Notes: a model not told the origin generated them from the letters alone. Positions 1 through 8,862 are shown, counted from the stretch's first letter. The stretch: DNA of 64,000 bases from Mycobacterium sp. 852013-50091_SCH5140682 (GCF_001665685.1 NZ_LZTB01000114.1:62001-126000); one strand, 5' to 3'. Program-made: numbers and translations.

Positions 1-830
1 GAGAAGATCAACAGGTACTCGCGGGCCAGGTAGCGCACCAGCTTGAAGATCGACACTCCCGACACCACGCGCAGGAGCGTGCCGAGCACACCGAACACGA
101 ACACCGCACACGTCAGATAGAAGGCGAGCATCAGCGTCAGGAGTTGGGTGACGGCGGTCCAGCCGGTCTGCCCGACGACGTTGGCGATCGCACCGAACGC
201 GCCGATCGGAGCCAGCCACAGGATCATGATCAGCACCTTGAACACGAGCTTCTGCAGATGCTCGACACCGCGCAGGATGGGCTCGCCCGCGGTCCCCATC
301 GCCTGCAGTGCGAAACCGACCAGCAAGGCGACGAAAAGGGCTTCCAGCACGTTGCCGTCGGTCAGTGCCGAGAACAGGGTGGTCGGGATGATGTGCTGGA
401 TGAAGTCCATCAGGCCGCCCGCCTCGTGGGCCTTCTCCGCCAGTTGCGCGCCTTGCCCGGCGGTCTTCTCCGACAGATGCATGCCCGAACCCGGGTCGAG
501 CAGATTACCCACCAACAGGCCGATGGCCAGCGCAATGGTGGACATCACCAGGAAGTAGACGAAGGCCAGCCCACCGATCTTGCCCACGGTGGCGGCTTTG
601 CGGACCGAGCCGATGCCCAGCACGATCGTGCAGAAGATGACCGGGACGATCATCATCTTGATCAGGTTGACGAACATCGTCCCGAGCACGCCGACGTCTT
701 TGCCGATTCCGGGTGCGATGAGCCCGACCGCGACACCGGCCACGACCGCGACGATGACGGCGATATAGAGCCAGTGGGTGCGGTCTCGTCGGGTCTTCGG
801 TTCGGGGTGTGGGTCCAAGGTGGTGCTCAT
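1..830 (-). CDS. dctA: C4-dicarboxylate:cation symporter DctA (3' end outside window)
   Basis: Carrier of the DAACS (dicarboxylate/amino acid:cation symporter) family, which imports succinate, fumarate and malate through the inner membrane. The visible 276 N-terminal residues start MSTTLDPHPEPK and contain several hydrophobic segments, including a family-typical stretch around residues 53-70 (FVNLIKMMIVPVIFCT). The gene runs off the left edge, so the C-terminal substrate-binding part is missing only because of the window. It diverges from a DcuS/CitA-type kinase and its regulator, the standard arrangement for regulated dctA. A GGTACC-rich leader precedes the ATG and a CRP-type site lies about 55 bases upstream. 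The family is certain; the exact substrate is inferred. Confidence 0.93.
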   Translation of the reverse strand, partial: MSTTLDPHPEPKTRRDRTHWLYIAVIVAVVAGVAVGLIAPGIGKDVGVLGTMFVNLIKMMIVPVIFCTIVLGIGSVRKAATVGKIGGLAFVYFLVMSTIALAIGLLVGNLLDPGSGMHLSEKTAGQGAQLAEKAHEAGGLMDFIQHIIPTTLFSALTDGNVLEALFVALLVGFALQAMGTAGEPILRGVEHLQKLVFKVLIMILWLAPIGAFGAIANVVGQTGWTAVTQLLTLMLAFYLTCAVFVFGVLGTLLRVVSGVSIFKLVRYLAREYLLIF

Positions 831-882
831 CGGTACCTCCGGGTCGACATCGAATGTGCTCTGCAAGTAGGTTCGCCCATGA

Positions 883-898
883 CGTGAGCCACGTCACG
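883..898. promoter_or_regulatory. CRP-type operator between dctA and dctS
   Basis: The 16 bases CGTGAGCCACGTCACG contain GTGA-N6-TCAC, the known mycobacterial CRP (cAMP receptor protein) recognition pattern. They overlap a perfect 7-base inverted repeat (TGACGTG-agc-CACGTCA, 880-896). The site lies 53 bases from the dctA start and 36 from the dctS start, so one protein could control both directions. The match is seen directly; binding is inferred. Confidence 0.7.
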
Positions 899-933
899 CA
901 TAAGTTCATTTAGTTCAAGCTGGGGCGGAAATC

Positions 934-2538
934 GTGCGGTTGAGCAGGTGGTGGCCGCGGTCGCTGGCCGGTCAGGCGATCGCCCTGCAGGTGATCGTGG
1001 TCGCCGTCGTGGTGCTGGCCGGGACCGCACTGGCGCTGCTCGACGCGCGACGCGACGGCGATGCCGCCGCACGCCAGCAGGTCGTCGGCATTGCGACCGC
1101 CCTCGCCGATTCCCCGTCGACGGCCGCGGCCATCCAATCAGGAACGGCGACACAGGTTTTGCAGCCGACGACCGAAGCGGTGCGCAGAGCGACCGACATC
1201 GCGTTCATCACGATCATGGCGCCCGACGGCACCCGCTTCACCCACACCGATCCCAGCCAGATCGGCGGCCACTACCTCGGCACCGTCGAACCCGCGTTGC
1301 GCGGTGAGACGTTCAGCGAGGTGTACACGGGAACGCTCGGCCCGTCGGTGCGGGCGGTCGCTCCGGTTCACGGCAGCGACGGCCGCATCGTCGGACTGGT
1401 CTCCGCAGGCATCACCCAGCAGACCCTGGCGCAGCGCTGGCGAGCGCAGATCCCGGTCATCGCTGCGGTAACCGCTGGGGCCCTGGTGGTTTCGTCACTG
1501 GGGGTATGGATGATCCGGCGCAGGTTGCTCCGTCAAACCCACGGCCTGCGGCCCGACGAACTGCGGGTGATGTACGACCACCATGACGCGATCCTGCATT
1601 CGGTGTCCGAGGGATTGATCGTGCTGGACCGCGACGGCGTGGCCCTGATCAACGACGAGGCGCGACGGCTACTCGGTGTGCCGCCCGGGCCCGTCAGCCA
1701 GTCCGACCTGCCGGACTTTCTGCGTACTCGCGATCCGGGTGTGCGTGACGAGGTGCACGTCACCGATGACCGGGTGCTGGTGGTGAACCGGTCCGGGGTC
1801 GTGGGCTCGGGGATCGACACCGGTGGGCAGGGAATCGGTACCGGCGGGCAGGAGCGAAGCGACCGGGGAATCGGTACCGAGGTGGTCACCATTCGGGATC
1901 GCACCGAATTGCAGGGCGCCCTCGGCGAACTCAGTTCCATGCAGGTGCTGGCGGATTCTCTGCGGGCACAAGCACACGAGTCGGCGAACAAGCTGCACAC
2001 CGTGATCACCTTGGTCGAGATGGGACGTCCGCAGGACGCGGTCCAGTTCGCCACCGAGGATTTGGAACTGTCGCAACAACTCGTCGACCGGCTGTCGCAC
2101 GCGGTGCACGAGCCCGCACTGGTGGCGCTCTTGCTCGGCAAGACCGCGCAGGCCGACGAACGTGGCATCGCACTGACGATCACCGAGGACACCCAGTTGC
2201 CCACCGACACAGTGCTGTCGGGCCAGGAGATGGTCACGGTCGTGGGTAATCTGATCGACAATGCGATGGACGCGTGCGACCGCGACGATCCGTGGGTCGA
2301 GGTCACGGTGAGCCAGGACGACGACGGACTGCTGATCCGGGTGGCCGACAGCGGCCCCGGTATGGACGCGTCGACATTCGAAAAGGCCATGCAGCGTGGG
2401 TATTCCACCAAGCCGGGTGACACTGCGGGCCATGGTCTGGGATTGGCACTGGTGGCTCAGGTGGTCAGAAGGCACGGCGGAGCGATACAGGCCGACGTGA
2501 CATACGGTTCGGTTGTCTCGGTGACGTTGCCTCTATGA
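934..2538 (+). CDS. dctS: C4-dicarboxylate sensor histidine kinase (DcuS/CitA family)
   Basis: Membrane sensor kinase of 534 residues. An N-terminal membrane helix (about 12-34), an extracytoplasmic sensor domain (about 40-175) and a second helix (about 178-195) are followed by a PAS-like region (210-315), a dimerisation/phosphoacceptor helix with His348 (QAHESANKLHT, the CitA/DcuS form of the H-box) and a GHKL ATPase domain (NLIDNAMDA, DSGPGMD, GHGLGLAL). It starts with GTG behind a GGGGCGG purine run. The next gene overlaps it by four bases. The PAS part carries a Gly-rich repeat of about 26 residues (GIDTGGQGIGTGGQ...) not expected in the family. C4-dicarboxylate sensing is inferred from the divergent dctA. 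Confidence 0.9.
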   Translation: MRLSRWWPRSLAGQAIALQVIVVAVVVLAGTALALLDARRDGDAAARQQVVGIATALADSPSTAAAIQSGTATQVLQPTTEAVRRATDIAFITIMAPDGTRFTHTDPSQIGGHYLGTVEPALRGETFSEVYTGTLGPSVRAVAPVHGSDGRIVGLVSAGITQQTLAQRWRAQIPVIAAVTAGALVVSSLGVWMIRRRLLRQTHGLRPDELRVMYDHHDAILHSVSEGLIVLDRDGVALINDEARRLLGVPPGPVSQSDLPDFLRTRDPGVRDEVHVTDDRVLVVNRSGVVGSGIDTGGQGIGTGGQERSDRGIGTEVVTIRDRTELQGALGELSSMQVLADSLRAQAHESANKLHTVITLVEMGRPQDAVQFATEDLELSQQLVDRLSHAVHEPALVALLLGKTAQADERGIALTITEDTQLPTDTVLSGQEMVTVVGNLIDNAMDACDRDDPWVEVTVSQDDDGLLIRVADSGPGMDASTFEKAMQRGYSTKPGDTAGHGLGLALVAQVVRRHGGAIQADVTYGSVVSVTLPL

Positions 2539-3230
2539 ACGATATCCACGTCCTCATCGTCGAGGACGATCCGCTGATCGCCGAGGCACATGCTACGTAT
2601 CTGGCTCGGCTGGAAGGGTTTTCGACGGCGGCGGTGGTGCACACCGCACGCGACGCGATGCGCACGGCAGCCGAGGCGGCAGCGTCGGAGCGGCCGATCG
2701 ATCTCGTGCTGCTTGACCTCGGATTGCCCGACGCCAGTGGAATCTCGTTGGCCTCGGGTCTGTCAGGGCTGCGCCCGGCGCCCGACATCATCGCCATCAC
2801 CTCCGAACGCGATTTGGAGATGGTGCGGGCCGCGGTAGCCCATGGCGCATTGGCGTACCTGCTGAAGCCGTTCACATTCGCGGCCTTCCGCGATCGACTG
2901 GAGCGCTACCGCCGCTACCGGACGGCACTTCCGGCCGGCACGGACGCGGCCAGCCAGGCCGAGGTGGACCGAGCTCTCGGGGAACTACGGGTTGCCCCGA
3001 ACAAGACTGCTTCCCCGAAAGGGGCGGCGCCGCAGACCACCGACGAGATCGCCCGCGCGGTGCGCGACGACCCCGACGGGTTGACCGCGGACGAGGTGGC
3101 CAAGCAGGTCGGGGTGTCGCGGGTGACGGCGTGGCGCTACCTGGAGCGGCTCGCCGACGGTGGAACCGTCACGCGAAGCACGGAGTACGGCAAGACCGGC
3201 CGACCCAGCACCCGTTACCACTGGCGCTGA
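2535..3230 (+). CDS. dctR: DcuR/CitB-type response regulator
   Basis: Cytoplasmic response regulator of 231 residues, partner of the kinase it overlaps (ATGA, 2535-2538). The receiver domain (1-120) has the acidic pair E10/D11-D12, phosphoacceptor Asp61 (LLDLGLPD) and the conserved Lys near 108 (LKPF). The C-terminal part (about 155-231) is the CitB-type helix-turn-helix (TADEVAKQVGVSRVTAWRYLERL). Members of this family activate C4-dicarboxylate or citrate uptake genes, so dctA is the likely target. A strong hairpin follows the stop codon immediately. Confidence 0.92.
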   Translation: MNDIHVLIVEDDPLIAEAHATYLARLEGFSTAAVVHTARDAMRTAAEAAASERPIDLVLLDLGLPDASGISLASGLSGLRPAPDIIAITSERDLEMVRAAVAHGALAYLLKPFTFAAFRDRLERYRRYRTALPAGTDAASQAEVDRALGELRVAPNKTASPKGAAPQTTDEIARAVRDDPDGLTADEVAKQVGVSRVTAWRYLERLADGGTVTRSTEYGKTGRPSTRYHWR

Positions 3231-3237
3231 GTCCCGC

Positions 3238-3295
3238 CGAGCAGACGTAAAGGTCCCGCGACACCGGCGTGTCGAGGGACCTTTACGTCTGCTCG
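3238..3295. terminator. Long near-perfect inverted repeat between convergent genes
   Basis: Arms of 27 bases (3238-3264 and 3269-3295) pair with a single mismatch around a CGGC loop. The arms start and end with CGAGCAGACGTAAAGGTCCC and its complement. It lies between convergent genes and has no T-tract, so it may act as a bidirectional terminator or be a dispersed palindromic repeat. The left-arm sequence recurs at the right end of the window (63962 onward). Confidence 0.75.
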
Positions 3296-3312
3296 CGGAA
3301 CCCGCGGGGTTC

Positions 3313-4413
3313 CTAGACTGCGATGGGTTCGCGTGCCGGTGCGGCAAGCTCCCGCACGGCCGGCGCCGAAGCCAGCTGTGAATACAGCGCGGGCAGCTCG
3401 GCCGCGACATCGAACGCGTTGACGTGGCCGGCGTAGTCGGCGATGAAGACCCGGCCGCCGTCGGCGCGCACGGCGACCGCGGCGGGCTGGGCGTTGACGT
3501 CGACGCTGCCGATGATCTCGCTGGTCAGGGTGCACAGCACGCTGACGCGATCGTAGTCGACGATGTAGGCGCGGGTGGCATCCGGGCTGAGCACCAGCTG
3601 CGTGGGTGCTCCGCCGACGCCGATGGTTCCGAGGACCGTGCCCGCGGCGGTATCGATGACGTGCACTTCACCGCGGTACTGCAGATCCGAGGTCAGGGCG
3701 TAGGCGATGCCGTCGGCGCCCAGCGCGATGTCGCGGACCGGAGCGCCGATCCACACCGTGGATTCGACGTGTGCGGTTTCGGTGTTGATTGCGACCAACC
3801 GGCTGCCTCGCGGACCCGAGGTGGCCGCGTAGAGCCGCTTACCGGTGGAATCGACCCGCAGCGCGTCGAGGTTGACGCCCTCACCGCTGGCGATGTCGAT
3901 GGTGCCGACCCGCTCGGCGGTCACGTCGATGACGGCGACGTCGATGCGGTCGTGGCCGCTGCGACCGGCGAACACCCGCTTGCCGTCCGGGCTCACAGTC
4001 AGCGCGGTCACGGTCATGGCCAGCGGATACTCGGCGAGCACGGCACCGGAGATGGTGTCGACGACGGCGATCGAGTCGCGGCCCGCCGAGGCGATGCTCA
4101 CGTAGGCACGGTCGTCGGCCGCCGCGACCGCGAACGGCTCGCCACCGAGCCGGACCGAACCCACGACCCGCAAGGTGTCGGGGTTGATGACGGTGAGGCA
4201 GTCGCTGCCGTAGTTGGTCACCACGATGGTGTCGCGGTCGGCATCCACGGCGATGTCACCGATGGGGCCACGTTCGACTTCCACCAGACCGGCCCCGTCG
4301 AGGTCGTCGAGGGCGCCGTCGAACGCGACGCTGCCGGCCGCATTCTCTGCAGCAGCGGCGTCACGACGAAGCAGATTGCTGATCGCGCGCAAGAAGTTAT
4401 TTGCCATGGTCAT
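3313..4413 (-). CDS. YVTN-type beta-propeller protein
   Basis: 366-residue protein made almost entirely of YVTN/Lactonase-like blades, for example DTIVVTNYGSDCLTVINPD and ATRAYIVDYDRVSV; about seven repeats span residues 45-345. I see no signal peptide or membrane segment, so it is probably cytoplasmic or exported by an unrecognised route. I chose the ATG at 4413 because GGAGG ends five bases upstream; the ATG six bases downstream (MANNFLRA) is a close alternative. Such propellers usually bind proteins or small ligands. No enzymatic motif is visible and no partner gene is adjacent. The function is not known. Confidence 0.8.
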   Translation of the reverse strand: MTMANNFLRAISNLLRRDAAAAENAAGSVAFDGALDDLDGAGLVEVERGPIGDIAVDADRDTIVVTNYGSDCLTVINPDTLRVVGSVRLGGEPFAVAAADDRAYVSIASAGRDSIAVVDTISGAVLAEYPLAMTVTALTVSPDGKRVFAGRSGHDRIDVAVIDVTAERVGTIDIASGEGVNLDALRVDSTGKRLYAATSGPRGSRLVAINTETAHVESTVWIGAPVRDIALGADGIAYALTSDLQYRGEVHVIDTAAGTVLGTIGVGGAPTQLVLSPDATRAYIVDYDRVSVLCTLTSEIIGSVDVNAQPAAVAVRADGGRVFIADYAGHVNAFDVAAELPALYSQLASAPAVRELAAPAREPIAV

Positions 4414-4916
4414 CGGCACCTCCGCCGGCATGGCGTTCACCGGCTCTAGATTCCAGGGTCTGACTGCGCCAGGCTGGCGCGGTTGGATCGAGTCTAGCGA
4501 CGAAAATGAGCGCCCTTCATCATCAGCTCGGCGCCCCGGCCAACTGCCGAGCCATTCTCTCAGGCTGCGCTTAGGAAATTCTTCGTTACGGCGTCGTTAT
4601 GTTTCGGTAGCAATACATTGCACGTCAGTTACCAGCTACGACGCCGCCAGCGGCTATCGCCCCTCTGACATCGCGCAATGGTGCTGACGAATTGCTCTCT
4701 TACCATTCCCCCTAAAAATGAGCGATAAATCACACTTCGACACGCCAGCAAACTTTTCGAATCGCCAGGCGACGGCAAGTGGGCGTACCGGCCGGCTCCA
4801 TGTTACGACTGGGAAAGCTGAGGCCGCATGGGGCAGATGTTCGCTGAGCGTGACCCGGCTCACACCTGCATCGTCAACCGCCCGCACCTGCGCGCCGCAT
4901 ATGCGAGCATCACCGC
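4414..4916. other. Intergenic region, 503 bases, no convincing gene
   Basis: The region separates the divergent propeller gene and the DUF3060 gene. It is more AT-rich around 4570-4760 than its surroundings, as expected for promoters. Short open frames exist on both strands but lack a ribosome binding site and recognisable protein sequence. I find no hairpin, repeat or RNA gene. Confidence 0.5.
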
Positions 4917-5642
4917 ATGGACCCGCAGGACGATCCAGAGGCCCGCATCCGGGACCTCGAACGCCCGCTCGCCGACGCCGCCTACGCGTCGGAGTTGGGG
5001 AGCGGGTCCGGCACCCCGCCGCCGACCCAGCCGTGGACCGCCGATCAGCAGTACCCGCCGCCGACCTACAGCGGCCAACCCCCGGGCCAGTTCCCGCCGA
5101 CCTACGGCAGCGGTTATCCGGGCCAATACCCCGGCTATCCCCCGCCGCCGCAGCGCGGCTCCGGCAGTGCTGTGCGCGTGCTGGTGATCGTGGCCGCGAT
5201 CGGGTCGTTTCTGGTGGCCGGTGGCGTCGCGGCGTACCTGATGTTCGGCACCTCGCAGAACACGGGCTCCAGTAGCACCACGACCAGCCGCGCTACCAAG
5301 ACGACGGTCCGCACCACTCAGACGGCCATCGCGCCGGCGCCCCTGCCACCCACGGGCTCGACGAGCCCGGGAACGCCCGGCGAGCCGGTCACCGTGACAG
5401 GGATCAACGAGAACCGCACCATCGCGTGCACCGACAACGCCGTGATCGTGCAAGGCATCCAGAACACCGTGACCATCACGGGGCACTGCACCAGCATCAC
5501 CGTGTCGGGCATCCAGAACACGATCACCGTCGATGCCGTCGACACCATCGGGGTTTCCGGGATGGAGAACCGGCTCACCTTCCACTCGGGCGAACCGCAG
5601 ATCTCCAACTCCGGCTCGGACAACACAGTCGAACAGGGCTGA
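4917..5642 (+). CDS. DUF3060 membrane-anchored protein
   Basis: 241 residues in three parts. A Pro/Tyr/Gly-rich cytoplasmic N-terminus (1-82; PPTYSGQPPGQFPP) is followed by one membrane helix (about 83-108, VRVLVIVAAIGSFLVAGGV) and a Ser/Thr linker. The extracytoplasmic domain (about 155-238) has repeated short beta-turn units such as VQGIQNTVTI and VSGIQNTITV. This domain matches DUF3060, common in mycobacterial exported proteins and of unknown function; the repeats suggest a small beta-solenoid. The start MDPQDDPEARIRDLE is typical of mycobacterial membrane proteins, although no strong Shine-Dalgarno is seen. It converges on the ABC transporter gene three bases away. Confidence 0.85.
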   Translation: MDPQDDPEARIRDLERPLADAAYASELGSGSGTPPPTQPWTADQQYPPPTYSGQPPGQFPPTYGSGYPGQYPGYPPPPQRGSGSAVRVLVIVAAIGSFLVAGGVAAYLMFGTSQNTGSSSTTTSRATKTTVRTTQTAIAPAPLPPTGSTSPGTPGEPVTVTGINENRTIACTDNAVIVQGIQNTVTITGHCTSITVSGIQNTITVDAVDTIGVSGMENRLTFHSGEPQISNSGSDNTVEQG

Positions 5643-5645
5643 GAC

Positions 5646-6419
5646 TCACAGCACCTTCGACAGAAACTCCTGCAGCCGTGGATGTTTGGGGCTGTCGAAG
5701 ACCTCGGCCGGGGTGTCGTCTTCGACGATGTTGCCGTCTGCCATGAAAATTACCCGCGACGCCACTTCCCGCGCGAAGCCCATCTCGTGGGTGACCACCA
5801 CCATCGTCATGCCTTCTGCAGCGAGTGTGCGCAGCACTTCGAGGACGTCGCCGACCATTTCGGGGTCCAGCGCACTGGTGGCCTCGTCGAACAGCATGAT
5901 CGACGGGCTCATCGCCAGCGCCCGCGCGATGGCGACGCGTTGTTTCTGGCCGCCGGACAGCGTGGCCGGCTTGACGTGCGCCTTCTCGGCGAGCCCCACC
6001 TGGCCCAGCAGATCCATGGCCCGCTTCTCGGCGGTGGCCTTGTTCATCTTCTTGGTCAAAAGCGGTGCGAGCGTGACGTTCTCGATCACCGTCATGTGCG
6101 GGAACAGGTTGAAGTGCTGGAACACCATGCCGATGTGCTGACGGACCTTGTCGAGGTCGACCTTGGGGTCGGTCAGGTCGTAGTCGTCGACCACGACCTT
6201 GCCGTCGGTGATGTCCTCGAGCTTGTTGAGGCACCGCAGGAACGTCGATTTCCCCGAGCCGGACGGCCCGATGACGCAGACCACCTCACCCTGGCTGATG
6301 GTGGTGTTGACGCCGTCGAGAACGACCAGGTCGCCGTAGGCCTTCTTGAGGCCCTCGATGCGGATCTTGACGGTGCCTTCGGGTTCGGCCGCAACCGATT
6401 CCGGGACGAGGTGGGTCAT
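5646..6419 (-). CDS. glnQ: Polar amino-acid ABC transporter, ATP-binding subunit
   Basis: 257-residue ABC ATPase that powers import through the fused permease encoded just upstream. Walker A is GPSGSGKST (51-59); the Q-loop, signature LSGGQKQR and Walker B/D-loop (IMLFDEATSALDPE) are intact, as is the switch His (VVVTHEMGFA). The sequence is GlnQ/HisP-like. I chose the ATG at 6419 because it overlaps the upstream stop in ATGA. The frame stays open upstream but only antisense to the permease. Specificity (glutamine, glutamate or another polar amino acid) cannot be read from the sequence. Confidence 0.94.
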   Translation of the reverse strand: MTHLVPESVAAEPEGTVKIRIEGLKKAYGDLVVLDGVNTTISQGEVVCVIGPSGSGKSTFLRCLNKLEDITDGKVVVDDYDLTDPKVDLDKVRQHIGMVFQHFNLFPHMTVIENVTLAPLLTKKMNKATAEKRAMDLLGQVGLAEKAHVKPATLSGGQKQRVAIARALAMSPSIMLFDEATSALDPEMVGDVLEVLRTLAAEGMTMVVVTHEMGFAREVASRVIFMADGNIVEDDTPAEVFDSPKHPRLQEFLSKVL

Positions 6420-7894
6420 TTCACGAGTCTTTTCTCGAGTCGGTCGGAGAGTTTGGTGAGCGCCATGATCACGATGAAGTAGATGATGCCGATGATCAGC
6501 CACATGTTGAACGACTGGAAGTTGCGGGCGATGATCAGCCGGCCGGTCTGGGTGAGTTCGGCGATACCGATCACCGACAGGATCGAGGTGTCCTTGAGGG
6601 TGATGACGAACTGGTTGATGTAGGACGGGATCATCGTCCGGATCGCCTGCGGCAGAATCACCTTCCGCATGGTCGGCAGGTAGCCGATGCCCAGGCTGCG
6701 GGCCGCTTCCATCTGTCCCTTGTCCACCGACTGGATGCCGCCACGCACGATCTCGGTCATGTACGCGCCGGCGTTGAGCGACAGCGTGATGATGCCCGCC
6801 GTCATCGCCGTCATCTGGAAGCCGAGGGCGGCCGGGATACCGAAGTAGATGAAGAACGCCTGAACCAGAAGCGGTGTGCCACGGAAGATGTCGACGAACG
6901 TGGTGCCGATGGCACGCAACCATATCGACCTCGAGACCCGCAACAATCCGAAGATGATGCCGAGCACCAGGGCGATCGCGATCGAGATGACCGTCAGGAT
7001 GATGGTCATCTTCAGGCCGGCCATCAGGATCGGGAAGGTGCTCTTGAGCAGGCCCAGGAACGAGTTGTCGTTCTCGGTCGCACCCTTGCCGAGGTAGGTC
7101 TCGATGATCTGGTCGTAGCGGCCCGAGGCCTTTAGGTTCTTCAGGCCCGCATTGAATTTCGCGAGCAGTTCGGCGTTCTGGCCCTTGTTGACCGCGAACC
7201 CGTAGCTCGATCCGCTCTCCTTGGGCGTCACGGTCTTGAATCCGTTGCCCTGCTGGATGCCGTAGTTCAGCACCGGGTAGTCCTCGAAGACCGCCACCGA
7301 ATTACCCGTGCGCACCTCGTCGAACATTGACGACGAATCGGCGAACGACACGATGTCGAACCCGTACTTGTCCTTGATGGAGGCCGCGAATTGTGCCCCC
7401 TCCGTACCGTTCTTGACCGCGACGCGCTTGCCGCGCAGGTCCGAGTACGACTTGATGTCGTCGTTGGTCTTCAGCACGGCCATCTGGACACCCGATTCGA
7501 AATACGGATCGGAGAAGTCGAATACCTTCTTGCGTTCGTCGGTGATGGACATTCCGGCGATCACCCCGGCCGCCTGGTTGGCCTGCACGGCTTGCAGCGC
7601 GGCGTCGAAGCCCAGCGGCTTGATGTCGACGGTGAAGCCCTGGTCCTTGGCGATCTCTCGCATCAGATCCATGTCGATGCCCACCAATTTGCCCTGCGCG
7701 TCCTGGAATTCGAACGGGGCGAACGTGGTGTCGGTGGCGATGACATAGTGCTCCCCGGCCGCCGAGGCGGGCGCGGTGAGACACAGTGCGATGCCGATCA
7801 GCCCGACGAACACGGCCGCGACGACGGCCGTGAGTCGGGGCAAGGGCCGTGGTGCCCGCGTGATGGCGCGGCCCGGCGAGGGGGTGACTCGCAT
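6416..7894 (-). CDS. Fused amino-acid binding protein and permease (GlnH-GlnP)
   Basis: 492-residue protein. A signal/anchor segment (about 22-45) leads into a periplasmic binding protein fold (about 48-270; HYVIATDTTFAPFEFQD, FDFSDPYFESG). This is followed by a HisM/GlnP-type permease domain (about 285-485) with about five helices and the EAA loop (EAARSLGIGYLPTMRKVILPQA). Binding protein and channel are thus tethered, as known for some Gram-positive glutamine transporters. It starts with ATG and its stop overlaps the ATPase gene. Together the two genes make a complete importer. Confidence 0.94.
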   Translation of the reverse strand: MRVTPSPGRAITRAPRPLPRLTAVVAAVFVGLIGIALCLTAPASAAGEHYVIATDTTFAPFEFQDAQGKLVGIDMDLMREIAKDQGFTVDIKPLGFDAALQAVQANQAAGVIAGMSITDERKKVFDFSDPYFESGVQMAVLKTNDDIKSYSDLRGKRVAVKNGTEGAQFAASIKDKYGFDIVSFADSSSMFDEVRTGNSVAVFEDYPVLNYGIQQGNGFKTVTPKESGSSYGFAVNKGQNAELLAKFNAGLKNLKASGRYDQIIETYLGKGATENDNSFLGLLKSTFPILMAGLKMTIILTVISIAIALVLGIIFGLLRVSRSIWLRAIGTTFVDIFRGTPLLVQAFFIYFGIPAALGFQMTAMTAGIITLSLNAGAYMTEIVRGGIQSVDKGQMEAARSLGIGYLPTMRKVILPQAIRTMIPSYINQFVITLKDTSILSVIGIAELTQTGRLIIARNFQSFNMWLIIGIIYFIVIMALTKLSDRLEKRLVK

Positions 7895-7977
7895 ATTGCC
7901 TCCGATCCAGATGCGACGGGCCTCACGCTATCGTCGCGACGGCTCTCCGCGGGTGATCTCGGGCCGATCGCTCCGTG

Positions 7978-8862
7978 TCATCCCCCAGCCAGTCGCAGAA
8001 CCCGCTTGTCGGCGCCGTCGGCGACCAACACACTGCCGTCGCCGGCGATGGCCACGGCGCGGGGAGCCGACAATCCGCTGAACGGCAGTGGCGTTGGGGT
8101 GTTCGCCCCGGGCTTCAGCTCGTATACCTGGTTCTCACCGGTGACATACACGTCGCCTGCGGCGTCGACCGCCACCTCACCGAGCCCGCTGACGTCGGTG
8201 AACGGCAGCGGGGTGGGGAGGCTCGTACCCGGCTCGAGCTTGAACACCCCCTTGGCCGGGTGGGCCACATCGCCGGTGTCCGCGACGACGTAGACGTCGC
8301 CTGCGGTATCGACCGCCACCCCTTCGGGCTGGTGCAAACCTGGGAACGGCAGCGCGGACGGTGCATTCGCGCCCGGCGCCAGCTTCCACACCCGGTCCAC
8401 GTCACCGCGGCTGTGCAGGCGTTCCACGGTCTCGGCTCGATCGGTGACATAGACGTTTCCGGCCGTATCCACCGCAACTCCCGCAGGGTTGCCGAGATCG
8501 CCGAACGGCAGCACGTGTGGCGCCGCCGCGCCGGCGGGCAGCGTCCACACCCGGCCCAGGCGGTCGGTGACGAACGCGTCACCTGCGGCGTCCACCGCCA
8601 CGTCCTCGGGTCCGGTCAGGTCGGGCAACGGCAGCGCCCTCGGCGAATCGGCGCCGGCCGGCAGGGTCAGCACCCGGTTGGCGAAGGTATCGACGACGTA
8701 CACCGTGCCCGCACCGTCCACCGCGATACCGCCTGGTTGGGTCAGCCCGTGGATCGGCACCACATCCTGTCGAGGCTCGGCGTGCGCGAGGGGCGCGAGT
8801 GCCGTCGTCGCCATCAGCGTCGCGGCGACGAGGCCGACGAATCGTGCGCGGTCGGTGCCCAT
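7978..8862 (-). CDS. Secreted NHL-repeat beta-propeller
   Basis: 294 residues with a cleavable signal peptide (1-28, ending APLAHA). Six NHL blades follow, each with a core like GVAVDTAGNVYVTDR and spacers such as LPAGA..P..LPF. The blades closely resemble the ectodomain of the PknD-type kinase encoded at 43396-45204, so this is a free, secreted version of that sensor module. The start codon lies one base past the stop of the DUF3298 gene, which argues for cotranscription. Its ligand is unknown. Confidence 0.88.
   Translation of the reverse strand: MGTDRARFVGLVAATLMATTALAPLAHAEPRQDVVPIHGLTQPGGIAVDGAGTVYVVDTFANRVLTLPAGADSPRALPLPDLTGPEDVAVDAAGDAFVTDRLGRVWTLPAGAAAPHVLPFGDLGNPAGVAVDTAGNVYVTDRAETVERLHSRGDVDRVWKLAPGANAPSALPFPGLHQPEGVAVDTAGDVYVVADTGDVAHPAKGVFKLEPGTSLPTPLPFTDVSGLGEVAVDAAGDVYVTGENQVYELKPGANTPTPLPFSGLSAPRAVAIAGDGSVLVADGADKRVLRLAGG

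Noticed and set aside
3424..4449. 341-residue open frame antisense to the YVTN propeller
   Set aside because: Asp/Gly/His-rich shadow translation with no ribosome binding site; the antisense propeller has clear repeats.
4718..5275. 185-residue open frame before the DUF3060 gene
   Set aside because: Out of frame with the clear DUF3060 protein and Arg/Pro-rich; no domain.
5646..6923. Longer N-terminus for the ABC ATPase
   Set aside because: The extra 168 codons are antisense-frame sequence in the permease part; the ATGA overlap and Walker A spacing fix the start at 6419.
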